From: Blastococcus saxobsidens
GTDB taxonomy: Bacteria > Actinomycetota > Actinomycetes > Mycobacteriales > Geodermatophilaceae
Assembly (NCBI RefSeq): GCF_010682065.1
Contig: NZ_JAAGWG010000017.1
Location: forward strand, 1 to 39,041
Reading direction: 5' to 3'
Length of the DNA: 39,041 nt
Part shown: one piece after another, positions 35,616 to 39,041 of the stretch
How the letters are laid out: every line of letters begins with the position of its first letter
Numbering within the stretch: the stretch's first letter is position 1
Notes under the pieces: model-generated
The model's database searches: none
The model's input: only the letters and a program-made list of their open reading frames with translations
Told to the model about the DNA's origin: nothing
Made by a program: the position numbers and the translations under genes

Positions 35616-35621
35616 TTGACA
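35616..35621 (+). promoter_or_regulatory. -35-like TTGACA upstream of obgE
   Basis: A consensus TTGACA lies just after the rpmA hairpin and 41 bp before obgE; the matching -10 is poor (around GGATTC, 35641-35646). It suggests obgE has its own promoter. Confidence 0.35.
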
Positions 35622-35661
35622 GGTAGGTAGGAGGCGGCGCGGATTCGTCCGCTCGACACAC

Positions 35662-37239
35662 ATGGCCGCTTTCGTCGACCGGGTCACCATCCACGTCGCC
35701 GCCGGTAACGGCGGGCACGGGGTGTCCTCGGTGCACCGCGAGAAGTACAAGCCGCTCGGTGGGCCCGACGGGGGGAACGGCGGGGACGGCGGGGACGTCG
35801 TCCTCGAGGTCGACCCCAGCGCGCACACCCTGCTCGACTTCCACCACCGCCCGCACCAGAAGGCGGCCAACGGCCGTCCCGGCGCCGGCAGCAACCGGCA
35901 CGGCGCCCGCGGTGAGGACCGCGTGCTGCGCGTGCCCGAGGGCACCGTGGTGACCACCCCGGACGGTCGGCAGATCGCCGACCTCGTCGGCGCCGGCACC
36001 CGCGTCGTGCTCGCGCACGGCGGCAAGGGCGGCCTCGGCAACGCCGCGCTGGCCAACGCCCGCCGCAAGGCCCCCGGCTTCGCGCTGCTCGGCGAGCCGG
36101 GCGAGGCCTTCGACGCCGTGCTGGAGCTCAAGAGCATCGCCGACGTCGGCCTGGTCGGGTACCCGTCGGCCGGCAAGTCCTCGCTGGTCGCCGCCATGTC
36201 CTCGGCGCGCCCGAAGATCGCCGACTACCCGTTCACGACGCTGGTGCCCAACCTCGGCGTGATCCGTTCCGGCGACACCGTCTACACGATGGCCGACGTG
36301 CCGGGCCTCATCCCCGGCGCCTCCACCGGCAAGGGCCTGGGGCTGCAGTTCCTCCGCCACGTCGAGCGCTGCGCCGTGCTGGTGCACGTCGTCGACATGG
36401 CGACCATGGAGCCCGGCCGCGACCCCGAGAGCGACATCGAGGCCCTCGAGCACGAGCTCGCCGAATACGGCGGCGAGGAGCTCGACCTCGTCGGCCGGCT
36501 GCGCATCGCCGTCCTGAACAAGATCGACGTGCCCGACGGGCGCGAGCTGGTCGACCTGGTGCGGGCGACGCTGGAGGCCCGTGGCCTGGCCGTCTACGCG
36601 GTCAGCGCGGCCACCGGCGAGGGGCTCAAGGAGTTCGGCTTCGCCCTCGCCGCGGCGGTCGAGGAGCACCGGGCGGCGCTGCCGGCCCCCGAGCCGGTCC
36701 GGATCACGCTCACGCCGCGCGCCGTCGACGACTCCGGCTTCACTGTCGAGCGCGACCCCGACGACGCGGACGGCTTCGTCGTCCGCGGCGTCAAGCCCGA
36801 GCGCTGGGTGCGCCAGACCGACTTCACCAACGACGAGGCGGTCGGGTTCCTCGCCGACCGGCTCAACCGGCTGGGCGTCGAGGAGCAGCTGGCCAAGGCC
36901 GGCGCCCGTGAGGGGGACGCGGTCACCATCGGCGGCGTCACCTTCGACTGGGCGCCGACGCTGCCCGCCGGGACGCTCACCGCCGAGGAGTCGGCCGGCC
37001 TGGGTGGCCGGGGCACCGACAACCGGCTGGAGAACAACGAGCGCCTGGGCGCGGCCGAGCGGCTCGCCGCCAAGAAGGCCCGCCGCACGCCGTTCGAGGT
37101 GTCCGACCAGGGCTGGACCGACGAGGACCTGTCCGGCCTGGACGACACCGACATCGACGACGACGAGGACGACGCGGACGACGACGCCCCGGTCGACGGG
37201 GCGACGGCCGGCGAGGCCCTGGTGGACGGCGACCGGTGA
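35662..37239 (+). CDS. obgE: Obg-family GTPase, ribosome assembly
   Basis: A 525-aa Obg (CgtA) that assists 50S assembly and responds to nutrient status. The glycine-rich Obg fold spans about 1-160 ([29 protein letters not shown]). The G domain has the P-loop [14 protein letters not shown] (166-173 core), switch region [18 protein letters not shown], and NKIDVPD. The actinobacterial C-terminal OCT domain follows ([36 protein letters not shown]), then a strongly acidic tail ([15 protein letters not shown]). ATG 35662 is the first in-frame start. Its stop overlaps the GTG start of proB. Confidence 0.97.
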   Translation: MAAFVDRVTIHVAAGNGGHGVSSVHREKYKPLGGPDGGNGGDGGDVVLEVDPSAHTLLDFHHRPHQKAANGRPGAGSNRHGARGEDRVLRVPEGTVVTTPDGRQIADLVGAGTRVVLAHGGKGGLGNAALANARRKAPGFALLGEPGEAFDAVLELKSIADVGLVGYPSAGKSSLVAAMSSARPKIADYPFTTLVPNLGVIRSGDTVYTMADVPGLIPGASTGKGLGLQFLRHVERCAVLVHVVDMATMEPGRDPESDIEALEHELAEYGGEELDLVGRLRIAVLNKIDVPDGRELVDLVRATLEARGLAVYAVSAATGEGLKEFGFALAAAVEEHRAALPAPEPVRITLTPRAVDDSGFTVERDPDDADGFVVRGVKPERWVRQTDFTNDEAVGFLADRLNRLGVEEQLAKAGAREGDAVTIGGVTFDWAPTLPAGTLTAEESAGLGGRGTDNRLENNERLGAAERLAAKKARRTPFEVSDQGWTDEDLSGLDDTDIDDDEDDADDDAPVDGATAGEALVDGDR

Positions 37240-38363
37240 CCGGCGCGACCACCGCCGCACGCCCGGAGATCGCCGGCGCGGGGCGGGTCGTGGTGAAGGT
37301 CGGGTCCTCGTCGCTCACCACGCTCGCCGGCGGGCTGGACGCCGACCGGCTGACGGCGCTGGTGGACGTGCTCGCCGCCGTGCGGGGCGCGGGCCGCGAG
37401 GTCGTGCTGGTCTCCTCCGGCGCCATCGCGGCCGGTCTGGCGCCGCTGGGCCTCGACGGGCGCCCGCGTGACCTGGCCACCGCGCAGGCAGCGGCCAGCG
37501 TCGGGCAGCTGCGCCTGGTGCAGACCTACGCCGACGCCTTCGGCCGGCACGGGTTGACCGTGGGGCAGGTGCTGCTGACCGCCGACGACCTGACCCGTCG
37601 CAGCCACTACCGCAACGCCCGCCAGACCGTCGACCGGCTGCTGGCCCTCGGGGTGCTGCCGATTGTCAACGAGAACGACACGGTCGCCACCGAGGAGATC
37701 CGCTTCGGCGACAACGACCGGCTGGCCGCGCTGGTCGCGCACGTCTCCCGGGCCGAGGCCCTGGTGCTGCTCTCCGACGTCGACGGCGTCTACGACGGCG
37801 ACCCGCGCACCGGCCCGGCCCAGCTGGTCGACACGGTGCGGGATCCCGCCGACCTCGCCGCGGTCACCCTCGGGTCGGCCACCCGCAACGGGGTGGGCAC
37901 CGGCGGGATGGCGACCAAGGTGGAGGCGGCGTTCATCGCGGCGCACGCCGGCGTCCCCGTCGTCGTCACCTCCACCCCGCAGGCCGCCGGTGCGCTCGCC
38001 GGGCACCAGGTGGGCACGCTGTTCGCCCCCATGGGCAAGCGGCCCAGCGCGCGCCAGTTCTGGCTCCGCTACGCCAGCCGCCCGCGCGGCCGGCTGATCC
38101 TGGACGACGGTGCGGTCACCGCCGTCCGCGAGCGGCACGCCTCCCTGCTGGCCGCCGGCATCACCGGGGTGGCCGGCGAGTTCCTGGCCGACGACCCGGT
38201 CGAGCTGGTCGGGCCCGACGGCGCCGTCGTCGCCCGGGGCCTGGTCGCCTACGACGCCCGGGACATGCCCTCCCTCCTCGGGCGCAAGACCGGTGACCTG
38301 CCGCCGGAGCACCGGCGGGAGGTCGTGCACCGCGACGAGATGGTGCTGGTCGGCCGGCGCTGA
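37236..38363 (+). CDS. proB: Glutamate 5-kinase
   Basis: A 375-aa enzyme for the first step of proline synthesis, ATP plus glutamate to glutamyl 5-phosphate. The amino acid kinase domain shows [11 protein letters not shown] at the start, [17 protein letters not shown], the substrate loop [20 protein letters not shown], and [14 protein letters not shown]. The [12 protein letters not shown] motif binds nucleotide. A C-terminal PUA domain follows ([29 protein letters not shown]). GTG 37236 overlaps the obgE stop (GTGA), the common obg-proB coupling in actinobacteria. The proA gene, if adjacent, is not in this window. Confidence 0.97.
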   Translation: MTGATTAARPEIAGAGRVVVKVGSSSLTTLAGGLDADRLTALVDVLAAVRGAGREVVLVSSGAIAAGLAPLGLDGRPRDLATAQAAASVGQLRLVQTYADAFGRHGLTVGQVLLTADDLTRRSHYRNARQTVDRLLALGVLPIVNENDTVATEEIRFGDNDRLAALVAHVSRAEALVLLSDVDGVYDGDPRTGPAQLVDTVRDPADLAAVTLGSATRNGVGTGGMATKVEAAFIAAHAGVPVVVTSTPQAAGALAGHQVGTLFAPMGKRPSARQFWLRYASRPRGRLILDDGAVTAVRERHASLLAAGITGVAGEFLADDPVELVGPDGAVVARGLVAYDARDMPSLLGRKTGDLPPEHRREVVHRDEMVLVGRR

Positions 38364-38366
38364 GCG

Positions 38367-38774
38367 CTACGGCAGGACGGCGATGGCGTCGACCTCGACC
38401 AGGAGGTCCGGCTCGCCGAGCCCCGTCACGCTGATCAGGGTCACGGGCTTGGTTGGGTCCACGCCGAGCCGTGCGGCTGCCCGCCCGACTCCCGCGCCGA
38501 GATCGGGCAGCAAGTCCGGCGTCCAGTCCACGACGTAGACGGTCAGCTTGGCGACGTGGTCGAACGTGCCGCCCACCGCCGCCAGTGCGGTGGCCACGTT
38601 GACGTAGGCCTGCTCGACCTGGGCGGCGAGATCGCCCGGCCCCACGGGCGTGCCGTCGGCCGTGCGGGCGACCTGCCCGGCCAGGTAGACCGTCCGGGAG
38701 CCGCTGGTCACGGCCATCTGGCGGTAGAACTCGGGAGCCGGGATCCCCGGGGGGTTGTGCAGCTCGACGGTCAT
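38367..38774 (-). CDS. RidA-family (YjgF/YER057c) protein
   Basis: A 135-aa protein of the RidA superfamily, trimeric proteins that hydrolyse reactive enamine or imine intermediates or act in related deaminations. It begins MTVELHNPPGIPAPEFYRQMAVTSGSRTVYLAGQVA and has the region AQVEQAYVNVATALAAVGGTFDHVAKLTVYVVD; the C-terminal segment PVTLISVTGLGEPDLLVEVDAIAV fits subfamilies with Arg replaced, so activity as a true RidA deaminase is not assured. ATG 38774 has GGAGG 6 nt upstream. It ends 3 bp from proB, tail to tail, and is divergent from the TetR gene. Confidence 0.9.
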   Translation of the reverse strand: MTVELHNPPGIPAPEFYRQMAVTSGSRTVYLAGQVARTADGTPVGPGDLAAQVEQAYVNVATALAAVGGTFDHVAKLTVYVVDWTPDLLPDLGAGVGRAAARLGVDPTKPVTLISVTGLGEPDLLVEVDAIAVLP

Positions 38775-38814
38775 GGCGTCCTCCTCGGTGGGGTGGTGAT
38801 GGGCGTTATGCAAC

Positions 38815-38825
38815 ACCGTTACGGT
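38815..38825. promoter_or_regulatory. Palindrome ACCGTTACGGT, candidate TetR operator
   Basis: A perfect 5-1-5 palindrome between the divergent RidA and TetR genes, touching the TATGCT -10 box of the TetR gene. It is well placed for repression of both promoters. Confidence 0.5.
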
Positions 38826-38830
38826 ATGCT
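38825..38830 (+). promoter_or_regulatory. -10 box TATGCT, leaderless TetR gene
   Basis: TATGCT is followed by 7 nt and ATG 38838, with no Shine-Dalgarno. Confidence 0.55.
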
Positions 38831-38837
38831 GCGCAAC

Positions 38838-39041
38838 ATGCCTCGCGTCGCCGATCCCGCCGTCCGCACCGCCCTGGTGGAGGCCGCGGCGGAGATGCTC
38901 GCCGGCCGGTTGCCGGTCACCGCCCGATCGCTCGCCGACCGGGCCGGCACCTCCACCACCGCCCTCTACACGCACTTCGGCGGGATGCCGGGGCTGTGGC
39001 GGGCGGTCCGCCAGGAGGGGTTCACCCGGCTGGCCGCGCGA
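38838..39041 (+). CDS. TetR-family regulator, truncated by the window end
   Basis: The first 68 residues of a TetR repressor. The helix-turn-helix is complete: ALVEAAAEMLAGRLPVTARSLADRAGTSTTALYTHFGGMPGLWRAV. The ligand-binding C-terminal domain lies beyond the window. ATG 38838 is set by the leaderless -10 box and by the family start. It shares a 63-bp divergent region with the RidA gene, which it probably regulates together with itself; the ligand is unknown. Confidence 0.9.
   Translation, partial: MPRVADPAVRTALVEAAAEMLAGRLPVTARSLADRAGTSTTALYTHFGGMPGLWRAVRQEGFTRLAAR

Overview
The window comes from a high-GC actinobacterium. From about 9.6 kb to the right end it carries a conserved actinobacterial core block: tig, clpP1, clpP2, clpX, then valS, folC, a DUF4233 gene, ndk, a paired TIGR03960 radical SAM and DUF2344 unit, rne, rplU, rpmA, obgE and proB. 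Gene order and style (GTG starts, leaderless TAnnnT promoters, GC-only third codon positions) suggest a Geodermatophilaceae-like organism such as Blastococcus, Geodermatophilus or Modestobacter. That placement is inference; no 16S gene is present.

Left part, 1-9548: an accessory island with lower GC, sparse genes and long empty stretches. It contains a 5'-truncated ImmA/IrrE metallopeptidase overlapping a protein with a tRNA-guanine-transglycosylase-like zinc site, a tail-to-tail orphan gene, an excisionase-integrase cassette, a DUF4238 protein, and a large protein with a C-terminal ApeA-like HEPN domain. The island stops exactly at the 3' end of a tRNA-Gly(TCC) gene, which points to integration at a tRNA.

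Middle part, 9549-22228: tRNA-Gly, a NarL-type two-component system followed by a DUF2306 membrane protein and a medium-chain oxidoreductase in one likely operon, an amidase, tRNA-Pro(TGG), trigger factor, the clpP1-clpP2-clpX protease genes, a DUF559/AbiEi-like gene pointing back at clpX across a perfect hairpin, a DUF1697 gene and a DUF2236 (MpaB-like) gene. Tig and the Clp proteins form a folding and proteolysis cluster.

Right part, 22274-39041: a divergent pair, valS (type-2, archaeal-like) and folC. folC is coupled to a DUF4233 gene and followed by ndk. Next comes a minus-strand XRE regulator with its membrane partner and a small membrane protein. Then follow the radical SAM/DUF2344 pair, RNase E/G, ribosomal proteins L21 and L27, the ribosome-assembly GTPase Obg and glutamate 5-kinase. 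The window ends with a RidA-family gene divergent from a TetR gene that runs off the edge.

Sequence-level structure of note: three copies of a roughly 56-bp nested-hairpin repeat abut the stop codons of tig, ndk and rne. Eight genes have TAnnnT -10 boxes only 6-9 nt before the start codon. Perfect 21-bp and 15-bp hairpins follow clpX and rpmA. There are tandem 7-, 8- and 17-bp repeats and several palindromes that look like operators.
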